The notes beneath the pieces are model-generated. The model was not told where the DNA came from. It saw only the letters and a program-made list of their open reading frames with translations, and searched no databases. From positions 18,290,001 to 18,354,000 of the forward strand of contig CM075103.1 of the NCBI GenBank assembly GCA_037576195.1: 64,000 nt of DNA, written 5' to 3'. The position numbers and the translations under genes were made by a program. Source of the stretch: Phytoseiulus persimilis. Taxonomy: Eukaryota; Arthropoda; Arachnida; Mesostigmata; Phytoseiidae. The number at the start of each line of letters is the position of its first letter. The first letter of the stretch is position 1. Positions 47,319 through 57,578 of the stretch are shown piece by piece.

Positions 47319-48877
47319 GAGGGTCAGGCCATGTTGGAGCAAGACGAATCGTCGCGAATGCTAGGTTGGCCGCTGGGGGTCAGCTCCGAAACAGCGTTCA
47401 TGGATTCAGCACCGATATTGAGCGCCGTCGTCGAGAAGGACGAGGATAGTAATGGTACGGTGTAGTATGTGTTATCACTTCATTTCTGATTCGCCCTTAT
47501 TTGCTCGGGGAATATTCACTCTATTGTTGACTAAAGCAATCAACTAAACCACCACCGACACGTTCTGCTTGAATCGTGGTTCCCCAGAGCCGCAGCGTCG
47601 ACGCCCGAAACCATTAACTTGCTAGATGTTTCCACAGAACTGAGCTTTGCCACCAGATGAGGGCCAAGTCATGTCAAAAATTTTCCTCCGAGATAGGCCG
47701 TGAAAGTATTCAGAGCGAATCGGCCAGAAGTTGATCGGCCATTCATTTCCACAGAAGTTCTCTCATCGAAGAGTGAAGTTTCGCGGTCTACGGGTTTGTA
47801 TCAGGGCCGGGCGGCTTCGCGACGCGTGGAGGGCAGCCCCAGCGAGAAAAATGGAGACATCGCCTTCGGCAGTGTGGGCCTCGTTGAAGCGAAGGGCGTT
47901 GAGCGGGGAGAAATTGACGCCAAAAATCTCGAGGTAAGCTCTCGGCGTTAACGATGATCCAGACACAAGACTCGCTCGCCCTCGTCTGGAGTTATGCAGT
48001 CGTGCAATACACTCATGGGGATCGCATGGAGGAGATTTTCGCTCTGCAGGAGGCGTTTCACATCGGTTTCGCACACCTGTATTGGGAGACTCTCTCGAGA
48101 ATTTCGCCGGAGCTCGAAGCTCTGCGGATTTGATGGGCTCCTCCGCCTTGGATCGAAAAGCTGCCTCCTTATCGCAGCCGAGCATGTAGCACAGGAGCAA
48201 GGGGGCAGAGAGTCGCTCGCCAACTTTCGTGTCAACGGCAACGCTCCATGAATTTCCGCCACTTTGGCTTCCGGCGTGGGGAATCGTTTTCACTTCATGT
48301 GAACCACATGCTGTGGTTATCGTTCCAATGGCTCTTTCTCCGATTTTCATCGTGAAACTTTGAATGGAGCAGTGAATCTGCGTTAGTCGGACCGTGGCGT
48401 GCGGAGTCGCTCCTAGACTTTCCACATTGCGGAATTTTCCCGCTAGGCTCCACAACGAAGTTGATCAGGTGCTTCCGATGACAGCTCACACAATTCATCA
48501 GCGTTATTGTCTCTAAATCTGGCTATCCAAGAGCTCTTTGAACACTGCGAGATCAGGGCTCGTCATTTTCACCTCCTTATCCCCACCAGGCTGACACAGT
48601 TGAGAGTCAAAAGGGCACAAACTCGACCGGTCCAGGATCAGATGGGAACAAACCAAGGACGAAGGCAAGTAGCTCGCCATGAATAGCGAGTGAAGCTGAC
48701 TAATATTGCATACGACGCAAACTGATTGCATACGACGCAGAACTCATGTTTTCAGGTGGTCCCGGGAAGCAGAAAAGAGCCGAGAGCAGATGAGGATAAG
48801 GACTCAATAGATTTAGAAGACATAGAGCGAATCATGTCCAGGACTAGCGAAATTTCTGGGGTATGATCCTTTGAGTT
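47319..48877 (+). CDS. Probable coding exons of an unassigned plus-strand gene
   Basis: Three open segments have convincing splice borders. 47319-47454 (acceptor cgattccag, donor aatg|gtacgg; GWPLGVSSETAFMDSAPILS, acidic end). 47697-47937 (acceptor gagatag, donor cgag|gtaagc; contains VSRSTGLYQGRAASR). And about 48756-48875 (acceptor gttttcag, donor tctg|ggtatg; acidic, DSIDLEDIERIMSR). The phases of the first two do not join directly in the best frame, so an exon is missing or one border is wrong. The composition suggests a mostly disordered regulatory protein; no domain is visible. A minus frame overlaps the middle segment. Confidence 0.35.
47763..48455 (-). CDS. 230-codon minus open frame, unassigned
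   Basis: Open from 48455 (TTG; the first ATG is about 35 codons in, MKIGERAIGTITTACGSHEV) to 47763. The middle (SWSVAVDTKVGERLSAPLLL, then CYMLGCDKEAAF) is protein-like, with a basic, Ser/Pro/Cys-containing C-terminal half. A second minus frame with MNCVSCHRKHLINFVV begins at 48498 and could be an upstream exon. It overlaps the plus-strand candidate exon at 47697-47937; both cannot easily be real coding sequence. Confidence 0.3.
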   Translation of the reverse strand: MWSLAGKFRNVESLGATPHATVRLTQIHCSIQSFTMKIGERAIGTITTACGSHEVKTIPHAGSQSGGNSWSVAVDTKVGERLSAPLLLCYMLGCDKEAAFRSKAEEPIKSAELRAPAKFSRESPNTGVRNRCETPPAERKSPPCDPHECIARLHNSRRGRASLVSGSSLTPRAYLEIFGVNFSPLNALRFNEAHTAEGDVSIFLAGAALHASRSRPALIQTRRPRNFTLR

Positions 48878-49786
48878 GGATGACAGAGAACAGATCCCGC
48901 TTTTCTGGATTCGAAGGTGTCCTGCAAAGTTTCTTCATGCGGGAGGTCCGTTGCACGAGGGACCTCGACTTGGAAGGTTCTCAATAGCAGAGATTCTCGA
49001 CAAAAGAGGTCAGGTGTACGGAGAGCCGTTTCCCAATTTCTGTGGTTCTCGCGCCTGATATGGCAAGCTGATGATTCATGTGTATAAGAGACACCTATGT
49101 GTGCGGAAATTTGGATCAATGAATACTTTTCCATGCCAATTAGCTGAAAACAAAGCTGTTGAGCTCTTTGATGTTCACTAACAATGAGAAATCATGGGAG
49201 ATCACGCGATAACCAGAAGAAGATGTGACTCGAATAATCAGAGACAGCCTTGGGGAAGCCGCATGGTCAAAAGACGGTGTGCATGCCCTGTGCAGGCTTC
49301 GTATACCAGTGGCTTCGGACGACGGGCTCAGGTTCGACTCTCATTCACCTCGAGATATCGGCGGACCTGAGGTCAGCTGTGGCCTCACGATCCGAAATCC
49401 CGGCGTGCGGTGAATCCGGTTACCTGTACTAACCCCCTGTAATCCAGCACTACGATTTTTAAGACACCACCCCAGTCATTTGTTGATAAATTCCAACAGT
49501 AATCAAGATCGGAGCAGCCATGGCCGTCCAAGAATTTTGATGGCCTCAGTCAGCCGTCGCTTCGCGTCTGCGTTCCGCCAGATCTCGACAAAGCCACTAA
49601 GCTACTTGCCGCACGAAATCCGCCGCTTATAGATGATAGATGACGGACGTTCTGACCCGACTCGTCACGAGGAGGGAGGAACTCATGTATGAATCAAGTT
49701 CCGTTTTGACAAGCTCAACTCGACAGAGACGCTGTGGAGTAATCCAGTTCGAATTCCCCTAAGTAACCGTCCTCGCTGACCTGAGC
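48878..49786. other. No recognisable gene
   Basis: A GGTTCGA-containing stretch at 49330 was checked for a tRNA and does not fold as one. Only short overlapping frames. Confidence 0.45.
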
Positions 49787-50284
49787 TCAGAGCTCAATTT
49801 CCGAAAATTTCCCAAGAGGACATCGATACCCAGAATCGATGCAATCGGAAAAGATGAAACTGGTACTTGAACAGTCTTCCTGCAGTGAGGTCGTCTGCAT
49901 CGTCGACGATGAGCTTGAGGCGTCCGATGACGATAATGATACAAGCAATCGAAATCCGTTTCCCAACCCCCCGTCGGGAGATGCTTTTTGAAAGCCGAAA
50001 AGAAAATGGGAATTTCTACATAAATGGAAATTAATCTCTAAATGATATTGGGTTTTTCGCTTTTTCTGGTCTTGGAATTCTTCGGTCATCGGCGTTGACT
50101 TGAAAACGCTGCTGGCTTCGCTCAGAGGCTGATTAATGTCTGCGCAGCCGGTGATCGACAGATGCTCTTCCAGAGATAAGGCAATGCTGCTCATTCCACG
50201 CTTCCTTTCCGTCTCCATTCCCGACCCATCTCTTCCTTGGGTGTTTGTTCCTTGTAGGAATTTCCAGGCCAGAGCAGCTGTCAC
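49787..50284 (-). CDS. Possible minus-strand exon, unassigned
   Basis: Open for 165 codons, with a charged, Ser-rich protein-like section (MSSIALSLEEHLSITGCADI, TPMTEEFQDQKKRKTQYHLE) and a run of serines (SSSDASSSSS) near 49910. The C-terminal part may be intron read-through, as another frame (IVIGRLKLIVDDADDLTAGR) is open there. No domain recognised. Confidence 0.3.
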   Translation of the reverse strand: MTAALAWKFLQGTNTQGRDGSGMETERKRGMSSIALSLEEHLSITGCADINQPLSEASSVFKSTPMTEEFQDQKKRKTQYHLEINFHLCRNSHFLFGFQKASPDGGLGNGFRLLVSLSSSDASSSSSTMQTTSLQEDCSSTSFIFSDCIDSGYRCPLGKFSEIEL

Positions 50285-51954
50285 CGATGGTCGTTCGATT
50301 CCGAACTATCTGAGATGCGTCAGTGCGAAGTTCGCACTGCGAATGAATGAACACCGATGAACGCGTTGACATATACAGTGGTCAAAGTCAGTCGGAAATT
50401 TTCTCACCCTTCATACTTTCGGTAATGGCTCGGTAAGAAACGGTCCGATTCTGGCAATCATGTTTTGCGATCGATAGCTGAAGCGATTTTTTCTCTCCGA
50501 ACTCTTCCAAGAGATCACTCTTGGAAGGTAAGTGAACCGATCCGGTTCGTATTTATTTATTTGGATTCGCCGAAGGATGAATCACTATTTTGAAGAGATG
50601 GCGAGGATCGGTCCAGAGCTCGAAAGCGACGACCCATCGCTACAGCATCCCAAAAATCACTGATCTGATGACAAAATGCCGTCCTCGGTTCAATCGCCCC
50701 GGATCTTCTCAGAGGAGATCCTTGGAGATCCGCATTCAGAAAGATTTTCCGATGGCCAAATAGTTTTAGAATGCTCCAAACTACTCGACTGTGCAGGTGT
50801 CAGGTCGGTCCGGTCACTTTTCTTTCGCTCGGAAACTGAGTCTCTCCACTTTTTCGTTCTGGGAGGAAAAAATAGGCATTTTTCGAGGCTATGTGGAAAA
50901 TTCAAGCCTCCAATGATTGACGCTGATGGAACAAGATGGGATGCGTGAGCCTCTCAGCCATCGATGGCGAGAGGAATTTCCAGAAATGGACCATTATTCA
51001 CTGAGTTATGATTGAAAGAAGGGAGGGTAAGGAAATGCTCGACTAACGCTGATCCGCCTGGATATGACCGGATGTCGACGGTAGCGGAGCGGGGCCGCTG
51101 TATCCGACACATCGCAATGTATCTTTCGATTTATTCCCATATCGCCAAAACCTCTCGTTGATATTCTCGCTGGCCTGGATCGTCCAGACGATCGGAAGCG
51201 GCGGAGACGAATGGAAGGAAAGTTAGAAGACCTTGATATGATTGACCTAAAGTCTGGGGGATGGGTAATCACTTTCTCGATCATGAATATACCAAGAATT
51301 CACAGTCGTTGGAATTTCCAAGATCGGGCATTTTTCAGTGATGGACGGAACGTTGCTACAACGTGCCAAATTATTGGGATTCACATGCGTGCACACAAGC
51401 GAAAGTCCCAGTAACGTTTTCAGTCAGTTCAGCCTCGTCTCCCAGGCTTTGAGACATATTCCACGAACAGGAGGGGGTCTCGAAATGGGACTGCATTCCC
51501 AGGGTGTCAGACATGACCATACAACCCAAGCGTGGACATCGACAGTCAGCAGCCGATACGGCTTCGAGTCAGACGTGTTTAATCGAAGCCCCTTTTAGCT
51601 CGCTCACATTGAAATAGCTTAACAGGAGCCAGCAATCCTCCGCGATCATCTCGCGGATAAATCATCCTAGGAAAGGGAAACTGTCTCGATGCAATCATTG
51701 AAACCAAGAAGGCGGCCGCAGGTGTACAAAGTCCCCGTACACAGTTCACCATCAGGTAACATTCTCCTTCTGCCACGCTTTTTCTTCAAAGCAATTTCTG
51801 GTCCTCCGCAACGGGATTGTCAGGTGTTGACGCTACTGAGGCACTCGCCGGGACATAACGGAAACCATGGTGACTAGTTTCAAAGCGAGAGCTCAAGCTG
51901 CGATCTCTTGGATCCTGCCGGTACTGCGACTCCCCGATTGAGGTGCATCTCGAG
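50285..51954. other. No gene; one strong palindrome
   Basis: 50504-50527 is a perfect inverted repeat (CTTCCAAGAG-ATCA-CTCTTGGAAG). A minus frame at 51006-51284 is basic but unrecognised. Otherwise unremarkable. Confidence 0.45.
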
Positions 51955-52088
51955 CAGAGTTGGGCAGCTTCGATTCATTTGATTTAAGGCTGTATTTTTC
52001 CGAATCAAACGCTAGAAACCCCGGAGTCTGAGCCTGGAATACAGCCTGAAATCAATTGATTCGGATCAAAATGATCTGCCCAACTTTG
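51955..52088. mobile_element. hAT-like MITE, 134 bp, with 8-bp target duplication
   Basis: The ends are CAGAGTTGGGCAG (51955-51967) and CTGCCCAACTTTG (52076-52088), matching at 12 of 13 positions as inverted repeats. The flanking octamers ATCTCGAG and ATTCCGAG agree at 6 of 8. The CAG ends and 8-bp duplication fit the hAT superfamily. The interior is AT-rich with mutual complementarity (gattcatttgattt / aatcaattgattc). No coding capacity. Relative of the remnant at 1596. Confidence 0.75.
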
Positions 52089-53128
52089 ATTCCGAGCGAA
52101 CCGTTGGTGGATCGACCCATGTAAAAAAGCAACAAACATCATCTCGAGAAGCTGTGAATCCGCAATCGAGTCGCACACAGAAAGAAAACGAGCCCAACGC
52201 ACTTTCTGGGAGAACTCGGTAATTGCATTGTTTTCGGGTGCTTCTGAGCATTTCGTTGCCTCCGGCGGTAATTTCGATTTTCGTCATCACAGACTCTACG
52301 TTCCATGTTCGAATGTACGGAAACTTTCATGATGGCTCGTTAGTTGATGATTGATGAGCACTCAGAAGAAGTCAGAAGTAGAAAATGTAGAGGAGGTTTT
52401 GTTTGTTTTTCGATAGGATCATTCATTCGTATCCGAGTCACGGCTGAAGCCAGCTCGGAATTTCGGCGCGGTTATTCCGAGTGAATAGAAAATATCAGTA
52501 AAATGACAAGAGCTTGTGATAAATGATCCGCTTCTCTTCTCTCACATCAGGAATCGCTTATCAGCAGATCATCGGATAGGGAAGCGATGATGAATTTCGC
52601 GGTCAGATAACAGGAAAGTGAAGTATCATAGACGAATCGTGAAATGAAATTCTCTGAGTTGCCATACGACCAATCGAAACGGCGCTAAGGAGCTTTGAAA
52701 CAGCCCACTCTCAACTTTTTCCGTTGGTTCCGCTGAAACTCAGAATTTATAGTTGAACCAAGCAGAGCTTAAAACAGTGCACGATGCACGATCGACACTT
52801 TTTCTCCCCATGAATAGCCTCATCTGATCTGTGCTAGTCTCTTTCAGCAGCCGGGTCAACACAGCAGAGCGGGTAAGACATCAGAACTGCATACGTAGCG
52901 ACCGACGAGACCAATGGAAAGAAAGATATCAGCGTTTGTGTTACGAATACGTAGGAATCCCGGCCGATTTTATTACCCGGTAGCAGAGTAGGAACATTCT
53001 GACGAGCTGCCTGATCACAGCAAAGATTTTCGTGAAGCATGGAGCCCGTCAACAGCGGGGCGCATGCAGAGCGTCACCTGGAATCCGGTCTTCAGAGTGC
53101 TGGGTACGGATCACTTGTATTCGGGATA
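52089..53128. other. No recognisable gene
   Basis: AT-richer stretch with short frames only. Confidence 0.5.
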
Positions 53129-53798
53129 TTAAGCCGCTGCAGAGTCAGAACGAATATCTAAATCCGAGTCTCCATCCGTAGCGTCCATATTCTTGTGGGA
53201 CAGGGTTTCGGTAACTAGCTTCCTCCGTGGCACGGGAGTCTTTACTAGTTCTGTGGGGTCACACGATTGTGTGAACGGGATCTGGGAAACTCGCTGCTGG
53301 AAAGCCGCGACGAAATCCCTCAGATTCGGGTGTTTTGCGCACTGTGCTCCGAAGATCGCTGCGGAAAGGCCACGATTGACGAAGCCTAAGAGAGAAAAAT
53401 CTACTCCCTATGATGATCCCAAGGATAGGGTCCAGCCCGTCTACTACGGAGAACTCTCCATCCTCCGTATCATGGGTACTGATTCTCGGGAGACTTGCTG
53501 AACCATTGAAATCAGCTGGTTCGAAAGAATCTCATGACGGAGTCGACAGGTCACTGAGATATCGAGGGGGTTCAGTCAATTTCCGAACGAGGTTCGCGAC
53601 TCCCGGGTCTTCCTGTTCCGAAACGATGGTGCTTGTCGGAGTTCCGTCATCCTCATGTGGCTCGCCGAAAATTTGACTTCGACGCCTCGAATGACATTCT
53701 CGAGGAATGATTTCGAGTGTTCCAGCGTTCGTGAGCTTCTCTCCATCGAGGGTTCTCCTTTTGAGAATGCGAGCACTCCTATTGGAGAGATTCAACAT
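53129..53798 (-). CDS. Probable minus-strand gene, terminal exons, unassigned
   Basis: The terminal exon 53385-53129 (acceptor tttctctcttag, two-base phase) is open for 85 codons to a TAA and reads like protein: FVNRGLSAAIFGAQCAKHP early, KTPVPRRKLVTETLSHKN in the middle and an acidic Asp/Ser end. An upstream exon 53798-53555 (ATG at 53798, donor ctca|gtgacc) contains LSNRSARILKRRTLDGEKLT and an acidic SEQEDPGVANLVRKL. A short middle exon, about 53512-53440 (LPRISTHDTEDGEF), can join the first by phase, but its junction to the terminal exon fits another frame better. The structure is therefore unresolved. No domain recognised. Confidence 0.4.
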
Positions 53799-54999
53799 GA
53801 TTCTGAAGAAGAGCTCAGCATCAGTTGTGCTGCATGAAGTTGTTGTTTATCACTCCGTTCGCTTAGCTGGTCCGCAGGTGTCAGCGCTCCTCTCGCGTTT
53901 TCAGGGACGAGACGTCTCATAGTTTGCGACTGGGAAGTTTCCGAGCAACGCTCTCGGTTCGGGAGATTCACCCGTGTTCTGAGAATCGATTCCTTGAGAA
54001 CAACGCGGCCCGCTTTGAAGCGTTACCGTTCTTAAAAATACTTGATCCGGCCATCCCGGAAGGCCCGCCTACCAGCTGTACGTAATCGAACTTCTTCCGA
54101 ATTCAGAAGTGGAAATCTGAAAAATTTCTGCGAACTTTTTCGTCTAATCCGCGTTCTTTACGGCATCGTGACGGATGCGGCTTCTCGCGTGCTGGAGATT
54201 GAGATGCGAACATTTTGAAATTCATGAGCTGTCCAAATTTACTAATTCGCTTCAGAAAGTGCGCGCTGCCCTGTGTGGCGTCGCTTCATTGTGATCACGG
54301 AACAGATACTGATCTTGGGAGGCGATTCAATCAATGTTGGTATCCCACAGGGCATTCGTTGTCGGAGCCTGACAGATCAATCAGCCTCTCAAGATCGAAG
54401 GGTACTTTTTGTAGCAGATTTTGTAGCTATCTCGATTCTTTTCTGGGTGTTCGTCGTGCGACCCCTCCGAATTGGCTTCGTTCGATTATTCAATTCGTTT
54501 TTTCGACGCATCATACCGAACATTTGTCTAACAAGCCCCAACCAAGTTTCAGAATGGTTGCACGTCGAGAGCCTCTGAGATGGACGACGCCCATTCTTCT
54601 CGAGGATTATCTCACGAAGCAACACTACGATGTGCCACGCAGACAAATCCTTCGAGTGAAGAAAAGGCCCTGACGAGACCCTTGTGCAGGTCGGAGACAT
54701 CTTGAATGCTTACTTTGTCCTGGTTCAGTCATGATTGTCTCTGTTCCAATAGTTGTAATAATAGTAATTCTCACTTCCAAAACTACAACCAGCTGTATCG
54801 CCCCCGGGAAGATAGATAGATAGAAACGTCCGCTTGTGGTCGAAATGCCTTTTTTTTACACATTTCCAAAGACTTTCCAGAGTAAGAATCACAGATAGTC
54901 GGCGAAAATCAGAAGTGCTTGGGAAAAATATGTCTGCGCAGCGCATTCCGTACTTTCGGCTACGTGACAACCTCTCCGAAAGATGGGCTGAGAAGGGTG
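53799..54999. other. No gene assigned
   Basis: A plus frame at 54273-54578 has a hydrophobic segment (ADFVAISILFWVFVV) that could be membrane-spanning, but it is isolated and starts without context. Nothing else supported. Confidence 0.4.
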
Positions 55000-55240
55000 C
55001 CCGTCAACTGGGCCATGGCGTCAATCGGGGCACGGGGTCAACAGTGGCCTTAACCTGATCTCACCGGATTCCCCCGCACGATTTCGAGTGCGCTGGCCGT
55101 CGATCTACTCGCATCGCTCCGCTCGCTCGCCCGAGCCCTAACCTCACCCAAATCCCAACCCGCTTCAAGTCCGCTGCCTGCCGGTCCGCTCGGAAGTTGA
55201 CGGCGAGGCCCAGTTGACGCCGGGGCCCAGTTGACGCGCT
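55000..55240. mobile_element. Foldback element with doubled GTCAACTGGGCC ends
   Basis: The left end has GTCAACTGGGCC then GGCGTCAA (55003-55026). The right end, in inverse orientation, has GTCAACTGGGCC twice (55205-55238), separated by CCGGC. The 170-bp interior is GC-rich and non-coding. This is a MITE-like hairpin unrelated to the others in this window; no target duplication recognised. Confidence 0.65.
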
Positions 55241-57578
55241 CCCGGCTGAGAATGCTCAGATGAACTCGTTTCGAGATGAGGGCGGGTCTTATGGGCTCGC
55301 TGCATCGCAGTATTTTGAAGTTCAAACTACAGGAGATTGGGCATACACCTTAAGTCAAAGTGTATCGCACGCTCCGATAGAGTCAACAACCTCTATTCCT
55401 GGCATATTTCAAGAAAGCCAGACTTGTATAAACCTTCATTCATGAATAAAGAGATCTGAAACTCCACCGCGAAGACGGCGGGGCAGGACTCTCTCTTGAC
55501 ATCCGCCGGGTGCAAATCCATAGAATCGTCTAGTTCCCTCTCGACACGCGGTTGCTTGCCGCGCTCCGCGGAAGTCCTCAGATATCCGGAGTCATACACA
55601 AGCCATCATACCTCATAAGGAGGATCAATAAATGAGCATAACCATAACAATCACTTCGAGTACACCGGATCCTTCCGTATTCAGGTTTAAATAACCAGAA
55701 ACTCCAATCTAAAAATAGAAAAAACCGGCTCTATGTTCGCTCTGCTCGCCGATCTACTACAAAACCTGAGCGATGTCAGCACTGGTGAACCGGTGGACGA
55801 GAGACCCATCTGACGACCTTGCCTCCGCATTCTGCACTTGTATCCCAGTTTCCATCATTTTTGGCTCATTTCGGATAGAAGCTCTGATGGATCCTCCTGG
55901 AGTTTTCAATTTTCTGCAAACTCGTTGAAATTATGCCGGATCTCTCGAAGATGCATTCAATAATTCGTCTTTCTAATTTTTTTCTCGTCATCTTCGGGTG
56001 ATTCATTCAACGGCGAGTATGATTAGGGGATATTTGATATTGCGAAATCTCTATTCCCAGACCAACCGACCGAAACGTCGTTGAATTGGCTTTCCAGCCT
56101 GGCTGTAAGCCATTCAGAAACGCCCGGGGAGTCGGAAGAGGTCTTTAGTATGTTTCGGTGAAGTTGGAGACTTGTTGAAGAGACGCAGCTCCAGGGGAAG
56201 GAGCGTTTCCTCCTCCGTTTCTCTTGGAAGCAGCCGCGCGACACATACCCTTGCGACCGCGGCGATAATAAAACAGGATAGCGAGAAGAAAAACGCGAAA
56301 GATAGTATGATTCAAGATCTTCTTCTGGAACGAGGATGGAGATGAGACTGGTGTCTCCGCCGCGACCGCAGCTCGAGGAGATGAACTTCAGATTTCAGCA
56401 AAGCCGAACACACAATATGGAAACAGCTTTCCACGAGACCGCTTATCGGGCAGCGGGGCGAACGAATCCAAACTTGGATCGGCGGGAACGACAGAAAGAC
56501 AAACAACCTTCAACAGCCAGCAGCGCCACACTTTCCCGAATTCCGATTCGAATCTGTCGCGAGTCGCGAGCAACGCTACAGTCCCGGAATGATCCGATCA
56601 GGCGGAATCGGACGTATTCGAAAACTTGTATCATAAGGTATTGAGCGTTGAAATGCTTCTCGGGGCTCGGAACCCTTGTCTTGAGCGACCTTGTGCCTCG
56701 GATGTAATTGAGGTCTGTTTCTAATTTCGGGCAGTCGATCAAGACCATTAATCACGCAATTAGCGCCTCTTCCAAAATCCGTATGGTTGGGGCCGGCAAG
56801 CCTTCTTCTGGATCATCTCTCCGAGAAAAAAAACCGTGATCCATGAAAGATGAACAATAAACCGGTATCTGTGCGCACAAGCGTGCGTGTGCTGACGTTC
56901 AATATCAAGAGAAACGATAGCGACAACAGCAGCAGCGAAAAAGTGCTCTTTTTGGCACGGGGTTCCCTTCTCGAACTATTGTTGGCTTTCGCTGCCGCTA
57001 TGGATAATAGGAAGACGACGAAAGCCGCATTGTTTGAAATGCCGCGACGCTCCTGTCTAGTCTAGAGAACAATGATGTTCCCAGTCATCGACTCTGCAAC
57101 TGAAAGTTCTGATCTCAACGCTGAACGATCTCTTGGTCACAGAATCCGGAGTCATTCGTGAGGGAGCTCGACGAGTCTTCTTCCGAAATCATCGGTGGTT
57201 CCTGTGATTTTGACGCTCTCCGGTTTCCTCAGACAAGAATTTTCACTCCGTTCGGAAAATTTGATCTCGCCAAAAACCACCGGGCCTCAACGAAGCAGAA
57301 AGGTGTTAATTCAGTGTTCTCTTCGAGGGGACATTACGTTTCTGAAAAGTATCAGTACGTGACAGAGTCTATCACAGGAAAATAATTCCTTCAGTCCTTT
57401 TTATCAGTGTTCCCGATAAGCTTCCGCCTGGCCGGTCGATCTGACAGCAGCAGAGCAACACCGCGTCGTCGTCCGTTTGGACAGCACTGTATGATTCACG
57501 GTGTAGCATCTCCGAGGCAGGGACGTTTTCCTGGATACGGAGACCGTCGCTCGGGATTCCGTTCAGATCCTCGGGGGA
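55241..57578. other. No gene assigned
   Basis: Overlapping short frames; none joins the pseudokinase gene convincingly. 57407-57655 is open in the frame next to the kinase start and may hold an upstream exon. Confidence 0.4.

Noticed and set aside
49300-49360. tRNA-like GGTTCGA motif
   Set aside because: The flanking bases do not pair as a T stem, and no acceptor or anticodon arm can be drawn.
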